Positions 18,577 to 28,507 of a stretch of 64,000 bases of DNA are shown one piece after another. This stretch comes from Micromonospora sp. HNM0581 (GTDB lineage: Bacteria; Actinomycetota; Actinomycetes; Mycobacteriales; Micromonosporaceae). The notes under the pieces are model-generated. The model saw only the letters and a list, made by a program, of their open reading frames with translations, did not search any database and had not been told where the DNA came from. The stretch lies in contig NZ_JAASAD010000004.1 in NCBI RefSeq assembly GCF_012726175.1, positions 186,001-250,000 of the forward strand, in the 5' to 3' direction. Within the stretch, counting starts at the first letter, position 1. Every line of letters starts with the position of its first letter. The position numbers were made by a program, and so were the translations under genes.

Positions 18577-18709
18577 AGCGGCTGAGTGTCAGCGACTGTT
18601 CCTGGCCGGCGACACGGTGCACATGTCGGCCACCCTGCGGTACGTCAGCACCTCCCCGGCGTACGCGACGAGCCTCGCGGAGAACTACGTCGGCATACCC
18701 GAGGTCTGA
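18577..18709 (+). pseudogene. pobA: 4-hydroxybenzoate 3-monooxygenase (PobA) remnant
   Basis: CQRLFLAGDTVH resembles the PobA flavoprotein motif (RvFLAGDAAHivpP). It is joined directly to LRYVSTSPAYATSLAENYVG, matching the PobA C-terminus (...LRY...sLAENYvGlp). The N-terminal ~280 residues and the ~75 residues between the two motifs are absent. PobA turns 4-hydroxybenzoate into protocatechuate, which fits the aldehyde dehydrogenase next door. Confidence 0.6.
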
Positions 18710-18871
18710 GGTGTGTCTCTTCCGTTGCTCCGCCGTACAGGGTAGAAACATCTGAACCCCGGTTCTGCCCAGTGTGCCGTCGGCGGGCCGGGCGAGAGAG
18801 CGCTCTCAGTCCGTTTGGTCGACCGTGTCGTCGGGCTCGCCATCGAACCGCCCGGCGGAAAGGACGAACGC

Positions 18872-20734
18872 ATGCCGACCCCACCACCACACCAACGACG
18901 CGGACGGGCACTGGCCTTCGGGCTGGCCCTCACCACCGCCGTGATCGCCACGAACACCCCGGTGAACGCAGGACCACCCCGACCGGCGAACCCCGACCTC
19001 GGGCCCAACGTCACGATCTTCGACCCGGGCATGCCGGTCAGCCGGATCCAGGCGACACTCGACGCGGCACACGCCGCGCAGGTCGACAACGAGATGGGCG
19101 CCACCCGGCACGCCTACCTGTTCCGACCGGGCCAGTACGGCACCACCGAGGAACCGTTGCAAATCAAGGTGGGTTACTACACCGAGATCTCCGGTCTGGG
19201 CGCCTCCCCCACCGACGTGGTCATCAACGGCAAGGTCGAGGCGTACAACCGTTGCCTCACCGAGGGCGGCACCGGCAACTGCATCGCCCTCGTCAACTTC
19301 TGGCGCACACTGAGCAACCTGTCGCTGCGGATCAACGCCACCGGCCAGGACGACTGCCGCGCCTCCGCCAACTTCTGGGCGGTCTCCCAGGCAGTGTCGA
19401 TGCGCCGGCTCGACATCAGTGGTGGTGGGCTGTCCCTGATGGACTACTGCACCAACGGGCCGCAGTACGCCAGCGGCGGCTTCATCGCCGACTCCCGGCT
19501 ACCGGCCACCACCAACGGCTCCCAGCAGCAGTGGTTGACCCGCAACAGCGAGGTCGAGAGTTGGTCCAACGGGGTGTGGAACCAGGTCTTCGCCGGGGTG
19601 GTCGGCGCACCCGACGACGCCGGGTTCCCCGAGCCGCCGTACACCACGCTCGACACCACCCCGCTGAGCCGGGAGAAGCCGTACCTGTTCGTCGACGCCA
19701 ACGGTAAGTACCAGGTCCGGGTACCGGCCGTACGCCGCGACACGCGCGGCATCACCTGGGGCGTCCGGATGGCTCCGGGACGGACCATCCCGATCGGCGA
19801 CTTCTTCGTCGCCCGGCCGTCCGACCCGGTGCGGGTCATCAACCGTGAGCTCGCCCGGGGCAAGCACCTGCTGCTCACCCCCGGGGTGTATGACGTCGCG
19901 CGTAGCATCGAAGTCCGCCGACCCGACACGATCGTGCTCGGCATCGGGCACGCCACGCTCACCGCAGTCGACGGCGCGGTCCCGCTCGACGTCGCCGGGG
20001 TACCCGGTGTGGTCGTCGCCGGGGTCACGATCGACGCGGGCCTCGAGGAATCACCGGTGCTGCTACGGGTCGGCCGCAAGCACGGCCGCAACCACAGCAT
20101 CCCGCGTAACCCGATCACGCTCTCCGACGTGTACTTCCGGGTCGGCGGCCCACACATCGGCAAGACGGACACCGCCCTGGAGGTCAACAGCGACCACGTC
20201 CTGATCGACCACACCTGGGTGTGGCGGGGTGACCACGGTGTCGAGGGCTTCACCGAGGGCGTCAACGGCGACACCGACCGCTGGCGCACCAACACCGGCC
20301 GCCACGGCGTCGTCGTCAACGGTGACCACGTCACCGCCACCGGTCTCTTCGTGGAACACTTCCAGCGGTACAACACCATCTGGAACGGTGAGCACGGCAC
20401 GACGGTCCTTTACCAGAACGAACTGCCCTACGACCCACCCACGCAGGCCGACTGGCACAACGGCAGGACCAACGGGTGGGCCGGCTACAAGGTCGGCGAC
20501 CGGGTCCGCCAGCACACCCTGCACGGTGGTGGGGTGTACGTGTTCAACCAGAACAACCCGTCGATCCGTACCGAGAACGGCTTCGAGGTGCCGGAGCGAC
20601 CCGGCGTACGGCTACATCACGTCATGACGGTCAACCTCAGCGCCGGCACCATCGACCACGTGGTCAACGGCGTTGGTGAGGCCGCCGACATGGACCGCGT
20701 CGGCGCCCCGGTGTACCTGGAGCAGTACCCGTAG
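18872..20734 (+). CDS. Secreted beta-helix-type protein (annotated elsewhere as adenylyl cyclase-like)
   Basis: 620 residues from an ATG with GGAAAGGA upstream. Residues 1-32 are a basic, then hydrophobic export signal (ALAFGLALTTAVIATNTPVN). The rest resembles a right-handed parallel beta-helix: repeated short strands such as HLLLTPGVYDVARSIEV, TIVLGIGHATLTA, GVVVAGVTIDAG, HVLIDHTWVWRGDHG and HGVVVNGDHVTATGLF. Such proteins are often pectin-lyase-like or GH55-like polysaccharide enzymes; databases also use the label adenylyl cyclase for this group, with no cyclase motif visible. Extracellular carbohydrate binding or cleavage is inferred. Confidence 0.8.
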   Translation: MPTPPPHQRRGRALAFGLALTTAVIATNTPVNAGPPRPANPDLGPNVTIFDPGMPVSRIQATLDAAHAAQVDNEMGATRHAYLFRPGQYGTTEEPLQIKVGYYTEISGLGASPTDVVINGKVEAYNRCLTEGGTGNCIALVNFWRTLSNLSLRINATGQDDCRASANFWAVSQAVSMRRLDISGGGLSLMDYCTNGPQYASGGFIADSRLPATTNGSQQQWLTRNSEVESWSNGVWNQVFAGVVGAPDDAGFPEPPYTTLDTTPLSREKPYLFVDANGKYQVRVPAVRRDTRGITWGVRMAPGRTIPIGDFFVARPSDPVRVINRELARGKHLLLTPGVYDVARSIEVRRPDTIVLGIGHATLTAVDGAVPLDVAGVPGVVVAGVTIDAGLEESPVLLRVGRKHGRNHSIPRNPITLSDVYFRVGGPHIGKTDTALEVNSDHVLIDHTWVWRGDHGVEGFTEGVNGDTDRWRTNTGRHGVVVNGDHVTATGLFVEHFQRYNTIWNGEHGTTVLYQNELPYDPPTQADWHNGRTNGWAGYKVGDRVRQHTLHGGGVYVFNQNNPSIRTENGFEVPERPGVRLHHVMTVNLSAGTIDHVVNGVGEAADMDRVGAPVYLEQYP

Positions 20735-20738
20735 CGCG

Positions 20739-20787
20739 GTGAGTTGGGCCCCTGCCATGTGCGAGGCGTGGCAGGGCCCTCCCTCAC
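20739..20787. terminator. Bidirectional terminator
   Basis: Long hairpin with arms GTGAG..GGGCCCCTGCCA and TGGCAGGGCCC..CTCAC, one bulged C and a small internal loop, between the convergent beta-helix and acetyltransferase genes. Confidence 0.65.
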
Positions 20788-21302
20788 TTCACGAGGGGAC
20801 TGCGTCGTTCCAGCAGGACGACGTCGCGCCAGCGGCCTTGATGGCGGCCCACCCGCTCGCGGGTGCCGACGACCCGGAACCCCGCCCGCCGGTGCAGGGC
20901 GAGACTGGCGGCGTTCTCGGGGAAGACACCGGACTGGATCGTCCAGATGCCCGCCGCGTCCGTCGAATCGATGAGCGCGTCGAGCAACCGGCGGGCCGCA
21001 CCCCTGCCCCGGGCGGCCGGGTCGACGTACACGGAGTGCTCCACCACCCCGGAGTAGACCGCCCGGGAAGAGGTCGGCGACACCGCGACCCAGCCGACGA
21101 CCGTCCCGTCCCCGTCGACCGCCACCAGCCGGTGTGCCGGTAACCGACCGGCGTCGAAGTCGACCCAGGACGGCGCGACAGTCTCAAAACTGGCGTTCCC
21201 GCCGTCCAGCCCGGCCTGGTAGATCGCCAGAACCCGGTCGGCGTCGCCCGTCGTCATCGGGCGCAGCCGCACCTCGGCGGCCGGCAACTCGCTGCGGATC
21301 AT
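20784..21302 (-). CDS. GNAT acetyltransferase, phosphinothricin-acetyltransferase type
   Basis: 172 residues. Acetyl-CoA-dependent N-acetyltransferase: VRLRPMTTGDADRVLAIYQAG at the start, NASFETVAPSW, then the acetyl-CoA motif A region (SVYVDPAARGRGAARRLLDAL) and GVFPENAASLALHRRAGFRV (quoted in part). The NaSFE...P and GF.vVGt.ErvG..qGrWrDVvlLeR pattern is that of the PAT/YncA group, which acetylate phosphinothricin, methionine sulfone or related amines. Substrate not proven. Monocistronic. Confidence 0.88.
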   Translation of the reverse strand: MIRSELPAAEVRLRPMTTGDADRVLAIYQAGLDGGNASFETVAPSWVDFDAGRLPAHRLVAVDGDGTVVGWVAVSPTSSRAVYSGVVEHSVYVDPAARGRGAARRLLDALIDSTDAAGIWTIQSGVFPENAASLALHRRAGFRVVGTRERVGRHQGRWRDVVLLERRSPLVK

Positions 21303-21348
21303 CGGGAAATCCTAGGCCAGGGCGCCGGACGCCCGCACGCGTGCCGGA

Positions 21349-22653
21349 TCAGGTGGTCCCGTCCCGGTTGGCGGCGTCGCGTTCAGCGGCCTCGATGTTG
21401 GCGTCGGTGACCTCGAACATTCCGAGCAGCAGGGTCAACGTCAGCACTCCCATGATCGCGAACACCGCGCGGAGACCGAACACCTCGGCCAGCAGGCCCC
21501 CGACGAGCGCGCCGGCCGGCATGCTCCCCCACGCCAACATTCGGTAGCCGCTGTTCACCCGACCGAGCAGAAGGTCCGGGGTGATCCGCTGACGCAGCGA
21601 GATCGTGATGACGTTCCAGGCGGCGCTGAGGATTCCGCCGACGAAGAAGACCGAGCCGATCACGAAAGGGTCGGTGCTGACGGCCGGCACACCGACGACG
21701 GCGGCCATCCCCAGAAGGGAGGCCGCGAGAGCGCGGGCCCGCCCGAGCCGCTGTTCGATTCGCCCGGTGGCCACCGAACCGAGGACGATCCCGGCGGCGA
21801 CGGTGGTGAGCAGGATGCCGTAGCCAGGTCCGGTCAGACCCACGGCCGAGTCCGGGCCGACCGCGTAGAGCACCAGCACGGCGAAGATCGCGGTGGTGAT
21901 GAAGTTGCTGATGCCGACCATCGTGGCCAGGGTGCGCAGCAGCCGGTGCCGCCAGAGGAAACGCAGCCCCTCGACGATGTCGGCGCGCACCGTCGTCGGG
22001 GTGTCTCGGGTTACCCGGAACCGGCCGGTGACCAGGAGCAGGGCCCCGACGGCTACCGCCCACAGCACCGCCGGCCCGGCGAGCGCCGACACCACCCCGA
22101 CAGCGATCAGGAAACCGGCCAGGGGTGGGCCCACGAACTGGTTGGCGGTCAGTTCCACCGCGGCCAGCCGACCATTGGCCCGGGGCAGTTCGCGTCGGGT
22201 GACCAACTGCGGCAGGATCGACTGCGCCGACGTGTCGTAGAGGGTCTCGGCGATCCCGACGCCGAACGCCACCAAGTAGAGCAGCCAGATCGACCCGGAG
22301 TCGAGCAGCACCGCCAACGCCAGCGCGCCGATCAGCGTCGCCCGCCCGGTGTTGGCGGCGAGCATCACCCGACGCCTGTCGAGCCGGTCGACTAGAGCAC
22401 CGGCTGGCAGCGCGAACAGCAGCCAGGGCAGGCTGAGGGCGGTGGCGGTCCCGGCCACGAGCAACGGCGAGCGGGTGTAGCCGACGGCGACCAACGGCAG
22501 TGCGACCTTGACGATCCCGTCGGCCAGGTTGGACACCGCCGAGGCAGACCAGAACCGCCAGAACCGGCCCCCCAACCCGTTGTCGTCGGTGGAGCGGGCA
22601 GCCGGCAGATCGGTTCGCACCGGTTCCTCGACCCCCGTCACGCCGCCGATCAT
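21349..22653 (-). CDS. MFS transporter (drug-efflux type)
   Basis: 434 residues, 12 predicted membrane segments. The N-terminal half has LPAGALVDRLDRRRVMLAAN, the loop 2-3 motif of enterobactin exporter/macrolide efflux (DHA3-like) MFS proteins, and VGIAETLYDTSAQSILPQLV. Likely a proton-driven exporter of small molecules; substrate unknown. The ATG at 22653 follows CTGGGGGT; the open frame extends upstream but without conserved sequence. It lies 184 bp after the OppF-type gene on the same strand and may be its own unit. Confidence 0.88.
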   Translation of the reverse strand: MIGGVTGVEEPVRTDLPAARSTDDNGLGGRFWRFWSASAVSNLADGIVKVALPLVAVGYTRSPLLVAGTATALSLPWLLFALPAGALVDRLDRRRVMLAANTGRATLIGALALAVLLDSGSIWLLYLVAFGVGIAETLYDTSAQSILPQLVTRRELPRANGRLAAVELTANQFVGPPLAGFLIAVGVVSALAGPAVLWAVAVGALLLVTGRFRVTRDTPTTVRADIVEGLRFLWRHRLLRTLATMVGISNFITTAIFAVLVLYAVGPDSAVGLTGPGYGILLTTVAAGIVLGSVATGRIEQRLGRARALAASLLGMAAVVGVPAVSTDPFVIGSVFFVGGILSAAWNVITISLRQRITPDLLLGRVNSGYRMLAWGSMPAGALVGGLLAEVFGLRAVFAIMGVLTLTLLLGMFEVTDANIEAAERDAANRDGTT

Positions 22654-22837
22654 CGCACCCCCAGGTCGCCGGTGGAACACCTGCCGGGTCCACCGGCGAC
22701 GCTCGGGCAGGAGATCGTCGACGATCAGCGAGGTGCCCGAGGTTTTGCCGAGTTGCTCACTGACCGCGCCGTAGGTCACGGTCTCGTACCGAACGCTCGA
22801 TCCCCGAACACCGCGACACTCCGACTCGACGCCCTGG

Positions 22838-23896
22838 TCACCAGCGCATCGCTCGCACAGCCTCCCGGGCGAACAGGCACGCCGCACGGTGGTTCGGGTC
22901 GACCTCGGTCAGCACCGGATCGGTCTCGGCACACGCCGGCCGGGCCTGCGGACAACGGGTACGGAACCGGCAGCCGCCCGGCGGGTCCACCGGACTGGGA
23001 ACGTCCCCGCCGAGGATGATCCGGCGACGGCCCCGCTCGACCTGCGGATCGGCCACCGGCACCGCCGACAGCAGCGCAGCGGTGTACGGGTGGGCCGGGT
23101 CGCGCCAGATCTGCGCCGGAGTACCGCTCTCCACGATCCGCCCCAGGTACATCACCGCCATCCGGTCACTCATGTGCTCGACGGCGGCCAGGTCGTGGGC
23201 GATGAACAGGTAGGTCAGACGCAGCTCCCGTTGCAGCCGGCGGAGCAGGTTCATGATCTGCGCCTGCACGCTCAGGTCCAGCGAGGCGATCGGTTCGTCC
23301 AGGACGATCAGGTCCGGTTCGCCGGCGAGGGCACGGGCGATGCCGACCCGCTGCCGCTGGCCGCCGGAGAGTTCGTGGGGATGCCGGTCGGCCAGATCGC
23401 TGCGCAACCCGACCATGCCGAGAAGTTCGTCGACCCGACGGCGGCGGGCGGCACCACCGTCGGTGAGCCGATGCACGATCAGCGGCTCGGCGATGCTCGC
23501 CCCGATGGTCAGTCGTGGATCCAGAGACGCCTGCGGGTCCTGGAACACCATGGCCACCCGGCGACGAAACGCCCGCAGTCGCCGCCGGGACCACCGGGTG
23601 ACGTCCTGTCCGGCCACCCGGACGCTGCCGGAGGTGGGCTCCACCAGCCGGAGCAGGGCCAGCCCGGTGGTGGACTTGCCGCTGCCCGACTCGCCGACCA
23701 GACCAAGCGTTTCCCCCCGGCGGACCCGCAACGACACCCCGTCAACGGCCCGAACGACCCCGGTCGGCGTCGGGAACCACACCGCCAGATCGTCGAGTTC
23801 GGCCACCACCTCGGCTGGTTCCCGCTGCGTGGGCATCCCACCGTCGGCCGGCACGACCGTACCGAGCTCATGATCAGCCCGCTGCCGCTGATTCAT
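22838..23896 (-). CDS. Oligopeptide/dipeptide ABC transporter ATPase (OppF type)
   Basis: 352 residues. Walker [11 protein letters not shown]-loop VFQDPQASLDPR, signature ELSGGQRQRVGIARAL, Walker B LIVLDEP and H-loop IAHD are all present. The C-terminal oligopeptide-ABC extension has Cys-rich GGCRFRTRCPQARPAC, typical of OppD/OppF/DppF. Couples ATP hydrolysis to import through the two permeases of the same operon. Last gene of the operon; start overlaps the OppD-type stop by 4 bp. Confidence 0.93.
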   Translation of the reverse strand: MNQRQRADHELGTVVPADGGMPTQREPAEVVAELDDLAVWFPTPTGVVRAVDGVSLRVRRGETLGLVGESGSGKSTTGLALLRLVEPTSGSVRVAGQDVTRWSRRRLRAFRRRVAMVFQDPQASLDPRLTIGASIAEPLIVHRLTDGGAARRRRVDELLGMVGLRSDLADRHPHELSGGQRQRVGIARALAGEPDLIVLDEPIASLDLSVQAQIMNLLRRLQRELRLTYLFIAHDLAAVEHMSDRMAVMYLGRIVESGTPAQIWRDPAHPYTAALLSAVPVADPQVERGRRRIILGGDVPSPVDPPGGCRFRTRCPQARPACAETDPVLTEVDPNHRAACLFAREAVRAMRW

Positions 23897-24876
23897 CGAC
23901 GCTCCCCGTCGCTCGGCTGCGGGTAGAAGGTACGGACCTGGTGCCCGGCCGAGACCGGGACCAGCGGCGGCAGCTCGTGCGCGCAGCGGGCGTCCCCCCG
24001 TACCGGGCAGCGGGGCCAGAACGCGCAGCCCGCCGGCAGTTCCAACGGGCTGGGCGGCGCACCGGCGATAGTGACCAGGTCCGCACCGTCTGCCGTCGGG
24101 TCGGGACGGGCGGCCAGCAGAGCCCCGGTGTACGGGTGCGACGGCGCGCCGAAAACGGCGTCGACCGGCCCCTGTTCGAGGATCCGTCCGGCGTACATCA
24201 CCGCCACGGTGTCGGCGATTCCGGCCACCACCCCCAGATCGTGGGTGATCCAGACGACTGCGGTGCCGAGCCGCCGTTGCAGGTCGCCGATCAGATCGAC
24301 GATCTGCGCCTGAGTGGTGACGTCGAGGGCCGTGGTCGGCTCGTCGGCGATCAGCAGGTCCGGCTCACAGGCCAGCGCCATGGCGATCACCACCCGCTGC
24401 CGCATGCCGCCGGAGAACTGGTGCGGGTACGCGTCCACCCGCTGCCCCGCGGACGGGATGCCGACCATGTCCAGTAGTTCGACGGCGCGGGACCGGGCGG
24501 CTCGACGGGTCAGCCCGAGGTGTTCCTCGGCGGCCTCGGTGACCTGCCGGCCGACGGCGAGTACCGGGTTGAGCGAGGTCATCGGATCCTGGAAGACGAA
24601 CCCGACGTGCCGCCCACGCAGTCGTCGACGACGTTCCTCGGTCACCCCGGTGAGTTCCGCGTCGAGCAGGTGCACCCGGCCGGTCACCCGGGCGGTGCGC
24701 GGCGCCAGTCCGGTGGCGGCGAGCACGCTCATACTCTTCCCGCTGCCGGACTCACCGACCAACGCCAGCGTCTGTCCGGGCTGCACCGCCCAGTCGACGC
24801 CCGCGACCGCGTGGGCCGGCCCACGCCGGGTGCCGATGGTGACGGTGAGGTCCTCGACGGCCAGTACGGGCTTCAT
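23893..24876 (-). CDS. Oligopeptide/dipeptide ABC transporter ATPase (OppD type)
   Basis: 327 residues. Walker [10 protein letters not shown] (Met replaces the second Ser/Thr of the GKST end, as in many OppD proteins), Q-loop [12 protein letters not shown], signature [15 protein letters not shown], Walker [15 protein letters not shown]-loop WITHD, and the C-terminal CxxxxxxC-type motif [16 protein letters not shown]. Pairs with the OppF-type ATPase. Coupled by ATGA overlaps at both ends. Confidence 0.93.
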   Translation of the reverse strand: MKPVLAVEDLTVTIGTRRGPAHAVAGVDWAVQPGQTLALVGESGSGKSMSVLAATGLAPRTARVTGRVHLLDAELTGVTEERRRRLRGRHVGFVFQDPMTSLNPVLAVGRQVTEAAEEHLGLTRRAARSRAVELLDMVGIPSAGQRVDAYPHQFSGGMRQRVVIAMALACEPDLLIADEPTTALDVTTQAQIVDLIGDLQRRLGTAVVWITHDLGVVAGIADTVAVMYAGRILEQGPVDAVFGAPSHPYTGALLAARPDPTADGADLVTIAGAPPSPLELPAGCAFWPRCPVRGDARCAHELPPLVPVSAGHQVRTFYPQPSDGERR

Positions 24877-25763
24877 GCGGTGCTCCTCCTGGCTTCGCTG
24901 ACGGTGAGTTGGCGGGGGTCCAGCACGTCCCGCAGCGCGTCACCGACCAGGTTGAACGCCAGGACGGTGAGGAAGATCGCCGCACCGGGGAAGAAGCCCA
25001 GCCACCAGGCCTCGGTGACGAACCCGCGCCCGTCGAACAGCATCCGGCCCCAGGCCGGATCGGGTGGCTGGACGCCGAGACCGAGGAAGGACAGCGCCGC
25101 CTCGGAGAGGATCGCGAAGGCCAGCGAGAGCGACGTCTGCACGATCAACGGTGCGGCGATGTTCGGCAACACGTGCCGGCGCATGATCCGCAGATCGGAC
25201 GCGCCGACGGAGACCGCAGCCCGGACGAAAACCTGCTCCCGCACCGAGAGCACGCCGGCCCGGGTCACCCGGGCGAAGATCGGCGTGTAGACCACCCCGA
25301 TCGCCACCATCGCGGTGGTCAGCCCCGGGCCGAGGACCGCCACGATCGCCACCGCCAGCAGCAGCACCGGAAACGCGAACAGCACATCCATGCAGCGCAT
25401 CAGCACGTTGTCGAGCCAGCCCCGGTAGTAGCCGGCGAACAACCCGAGAGTCACCCCCACCACGATTGCGATACCGACACTCACCAGACCCACCTGCAAC
25501 GACACCCGGGCGGCGATCATCACCCGGCTGAGTACGTCCCGGCCCAGTTCGTCGGTACCGAACGGGTGCGCCCAGCTCGGTGGCTCAAGCATCTGGTCGA
25601 CGTTCACCTCGTTGATGCCCGACGGCGCCAGCCAGGAACCGCCCACGCCCACCACCACCAGCACCGCCAGCACCAGGCTGCCGGTCAGGGCCAGCGGATC
25701 GCGTCGCAGCACCGCGAGCACGCGGCGCAGCTGTCCCTCACGGTTGACCGTCTGCGCGCTCAT
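24873..25763 (-). CDS. Oligopeptide-type ABC transporter permease (DppC/OppC-like)
   Basis: 296 residues, six membrane segments. Starts with a cytosolic stretch and a first membrane helix ([20 protein letters not shown]). [16 protein letters not shown] is the hallmark of OppC-like permeases, and the coupling region [20 protein letters not shown] (EAA-like loop) contacts the ATPase. Forms the channel with the DppB-like subunit. Second permease of the operon. Confidence 0.93.
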   Translation of the reverse strand: MSAQTVNREGQLRRVLAVLRRDPLALTGSLVLAVLVVVGVGGSWLAPSGINEVNVDQMLEPPSWAHPFGTDELGRDVLSRVMIAARVSLQVGLVSVGIAIVVGVTLGLFAGYYRGWLDNVLMRCMDVLFAFPVLLLAVAIVAVLGPGLTTAMVAIGVVYTPIFARVTRAGVLSVREQVFVRAAVSVGASDLRIMRRHVLPNIAAPLIVQTSLSLAFAILSEAALSFLGLGVQPPDPAWGRMLFDGRGFVTEAWWLGFFPGAAIFLTVLAFNLVGDALRDVLDPRQLTVSEARRSTA

Positions 25764-26704
25764 CTGACCGTGATCCTCGGATCGAGTCGGGCGTAGAGGA
25801 TGTCGACCAGCAGATTGACCAGAAGAAACAGCGCCGCCACCAGCAGCACCGCCCCTTGCAACACCGGATAGTCCCGAGCCGCTACGGCGTCATAGGTGAG
25901 CCGTCCGATGCCGGGCCAGGCGAACAGCACCTCGATCACGATCACCCCGCCGAGCAGGCTGGCCAGTTGCACCGCCACCACGGTCACCACCGGGATGAGG
26001 GCGTTGCGCAGCACGTGCCGCGACACCACCACCCGGGTACGCAGTCCCTTCGCCTCGGCGGTGCGCACGTAGTCCTCGGAGAGCACCTCCAGCATCGACG
26101 AACGGATGAACCGGGTGAGGATCGAGGCGGTGACCAGCCCGACCGTGACGGCGGGCAGCGCCACATGGGACGCCCAGCGGCCCGGATCGTCGGTGAGGGC
26201 GACATAGCCGGACGGCGGTAGCCACCCGAGCACGCCGGAGAAGAGCAGGATGCCCATGATTCCCATCCAGAAGTCCGGCACCGAGACCCCGAACTGACTG
26301 AACACCCGAGCGGCGTGGTCGACGAGCGAGCCGCTGCGGATAGCCGAGACGATACCCAGTGGAACGGCAACGACCAGCGCGAACACCACCGCGGTGACAG
26401 CCAGCGACAGGGTCGCCGGCAGTCGCTCCAGCACGATCGCGGTGACCGGACGTCCACTGCGGAAGGACACACCGAGGTCGCCGGTCAGCGCCCGCCGCAG
26501 GTAGTCGAAGTACTGCACCGCCAGGGGCTGATCCAGCCCCGCCCGGGCCCGCAGCGCCTCGTACGTCTGCGGGTCGAAGCGGGTGCCGAGGGCGACCCGG
26601 ACCGGGTCACCTGGCACCAGTTGGAGCAGCAGGAACACCACGAGGGTCACGCCGAGCAGCACGACGGCCGACTGCAACAGCCGACGGATGACGAAGCGGG
26701 CCAC
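25760..26704 (-). CDS. Oligopeptide-type ABC transporter permease (DppB/OppB-like)
   Basis: 314 residues, six membrane segments. The N-terminal MARFVIRRLLQSAVVLLGVT and LVPGDPVRVALG, and the EAA-type loop (EDYVRTAEAKGLRTRVVVSR) mark it as an OppB-like permease. It lies 18 bp after the binding-protein gene and overlaps the next permease by 4 bp. Confidence 0.93.
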   Translation of the reverse strand: MARFVIRRLLQSAVVLLGVTLVVFLLLQLVPGDPVRVALGTRFDPQTYEALRARAGLDQPLAVQYFDYLRRALTGDLGVSFRSGRPVTAIVLERLPATLSLAVTAVVFALVVAVPLGIVSAIRSGSLVDHAARVFSQFGVSVPDFWMGIMGILLFSGVLGWLPPSGYVALTDDPGRWASHVALPAVTVGLVTASILTRFIRSSMLEVLSEDYVRTAEAKGLRTRVVVSRHVLRNALIPVVTVVAVQLASLLGGVIVIEVLFAWPGIGRLTYDAVAARDYPVLQGAVLLVAALFLLVNLLVDILYARLDPRITVR

Positions 26705-26722
26705 CTGAGGTCCCCCGCCGGG

Positions 26723-28258
26723 TCAACGAGCGAGAGCCACGTCGCGGAACCGGATCGCCCGGTCCGTGCGTACCTCGTAGCCGCTGACCTGCTTGGACCA
26801 GCCCTGGGCCACGTCCGGGTTGTAGAGGTAGATGTAGCTGGCGTCGTCCACGATCTGCTTCGCCACCTGCTCGTACTGCTGTTTGCGGGCGGCCTGGTCG
26901 GTCTCCGTCCGGGCCTGGTCGAGCAGCCGGTCCACGTCCGGGTTGGCGTACTCGTGGAAGTTGAACGTGCCGTCGCTGTGGTGCTGGGCGTAGTAGAACT
27001 CGTCAGGATCGATGTTGCCCAGCCAGCCGAGCATGAACGAGTCGAACGTGCCGGCGCCCTGCTCGTCGAGCCACTGTGCGAAATCCAGCGTACGGATCTC
27101 GACGGTGATCCCGACGGCCGCCAGCTGCGAGGCGACGACCTGGGCGGCGGTGACCGTCTCCGGGTACTCGCTGGTGACCATGAGGTCCATGGTCAGGCCG
27201 TTCACCCCGGCCTGGTCGAGCAGTTGCGTGGCCTGGCTGACGTCGTGGGTGTACGGCGCGTACTCGTAGTAGAAGGCGCTGTTCTGTGGGATGGCCGTCT
27301 GGTTGACCGTAGCCAGCCCGAACTTTGCCGCCTTGGTGATCGCCTCGCGGTCCAACGCGAAGGCGACGGCCCGGCGGACATTGACGTCGTCGTACGGCTT
27401 GCGCGCCTGGTTGAGCGCGAGGTACCAGTAGTCGGTCGAGGGCACCGACCGCACCGACGGGTCGTCCCCGTCGAGCAGCGCCGGCACCTGCTGCGGTGGC
27501 AGGTTGTCGGTCCAGTGCACCTCACCGCCGCGCAGGTTCTGCAGGGCGACGGTGGGGTCGCTGACGAAGGTGAACCGGAGGCCGTCCAGCTGGGGCTTCT
27601 CGCCCCAGTAGTTGTCGTTGCGGACCAGCCGGATGCTGTCGCCGGAGCTGTAGTCGTCCACGGCGAACGGGCCACTGCCGACCGGCTTGGTGGTGATCTC
27701 ACCAGATTCCACGTTGGCCTTCTGGACGATCGCCACGCCCTTGAAGCCACCGAGGTTGGCCAGCAGGTTCGGAGTCGGCGCGGTGAGGGTCACCACCACG
27801 GTCTTCGGGTCGGTGGCCTCGATCGACTTGACGGTGCCGAACTTGTACGCGTTGTTCAGCTTCTCGTCGATGATCCGGTTGTAGGAGTAGACGACGTCGT
27901 CGGCGGTCAGCGGCGAACCGTCGGAGAACGTCACTCCCTCGCGAAGGGTGAACGTCCAGGTCAGCTGGTCCTCGCTGGTGGTCCACTCGGTGGCCAGTGC
28001 AGGCTTCATCTCCAGGTTGGCGTCCGGCTCGACGAGCGTGTCGAAGACGTTCTCCAGCACCTGGAAGCTGTAGTAGGCGGAGGTCTTGTGTGGATCGAGC
28101 TGGTCGGGTTCACCGCCGATCGCGGCGTTGAGCACGCCTCCGGCTCCCGCCGTGTCGTTGCCGTCGACGTCGACGCCCTCGCCCCCACTGCAGCCCGCCA
28201 CGGCGGCGAGCATCAGGGCGATCGTCGCGCCGGCCAACCTGAATCTGGTCCTGGACAT
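26723..28258 (-). CDS. Peptide-type ABC transporter substrate-binding lipoprotein
   Basis: 511 residues. A lipoprotein signal (LMLAAVAGC, Cys about residue 22) precedes a cluster-C (SBP family 5) binding protein: GGEPDQLDPHKTSAYYSFQV, TFTLREGVTFSDGSPLTADD, then VRRAVAFALDREAI and a C-terminal NPDVAQGWSKQVSGYEV. It collects the solute outside the membrane for the importer encoded downstream. Family 5 proteins bind di-/oligopeptides, nickel, opines or glycosides, so substrate is open. Ribosome site AGGGAGG precedes the ATG. First gene of a five-gene operon. Confidence 0.93.
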   Translation of the reverse strand: MSRTRFRLAGATIALMLAAVAGCSGGEGVDVDGNDTAGAGGVLNAAIGGEPDQLDPHKTSAYYSFQVLENVFDTLVEPDANLEMKPALATEWTTSEDQLTWTFTLREGVTFSDGSPLTADDVVYSYNRIIDEKLNNAYKFGTVKSIEATDPKTVVVTLTAPTPNLLANLGGFKGVAIVQKANVESGEITTKPVGSGPFAVDDYSSGDSIRLVRNDNYWGEKPQLDGLRFTFVSDPTVALQNLRGGEVHWTDNLPPQQVPALLDGDDPSVRSVPSTDYWYLALNQARKPYDDVNVRRAVAFALDREAITKAAKFGLATVNQTAIPQNSAFYYEYAPYTHDVSQATQLLDQAGVNGLTMDLMVTSEYPETVTAAQVVASQLAAVGITVEIRTLDFAQWLDEQGAGTFDSFMLGWLGNIDPDEFYYAQHHSDGTFNFHEYANPDVDRLLDQARTETDQAARKQQYEQVAKQIVDDASYIYLYNPDVAQGWSKQVSGYEVRTDRAIRFRDVALAR

Positions 28259-28298
28259 GGTCCTCCCTGATTCTTCTCCGGCAGTCGAAGATCTTGCG

Positions 28299-28327
28299 AG
28301 TCTGTTCCGCTTACCTACTGATGTCAA
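28299..28327 (-). promoter_or_regulatory. Candidate promoter for the oligopeptide ABC operon
   Basis: On the minus strand TTGACA (28327-28322) is a perfect -35 box; 17 bp on is CAGACT, a weak -10 box. The -35 sits in an unusually AT-rich patch 64-69 bp upstream of the binding-protein start. The -10 match is only partial. Confidence 0.4.
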
Positions 28328-28507
28328 TACAAATGGTGGCAAATTGCCCCTAGCTGTTGCTTCCCTGTCCCGCCCACGCTAACGCCAAACCCGCCCGGCG
28401 GCAGGACCCGGACCGGCGAGACGGACAGCTTCGCCATCGAGCTGTGACCCGGGTTCAGCGGCAACAGTGACTCACCGGTGTCCCTCATGCCGCCGGACGA
28501 CAGTCCA

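Noticed and set aside
18270..18871. Intact regulator gene after the aldehyde dehydrogenase
   Set aside because: Reading frames are broken by stops, frameshifts and deletions; recorded as pseudogenes instead.
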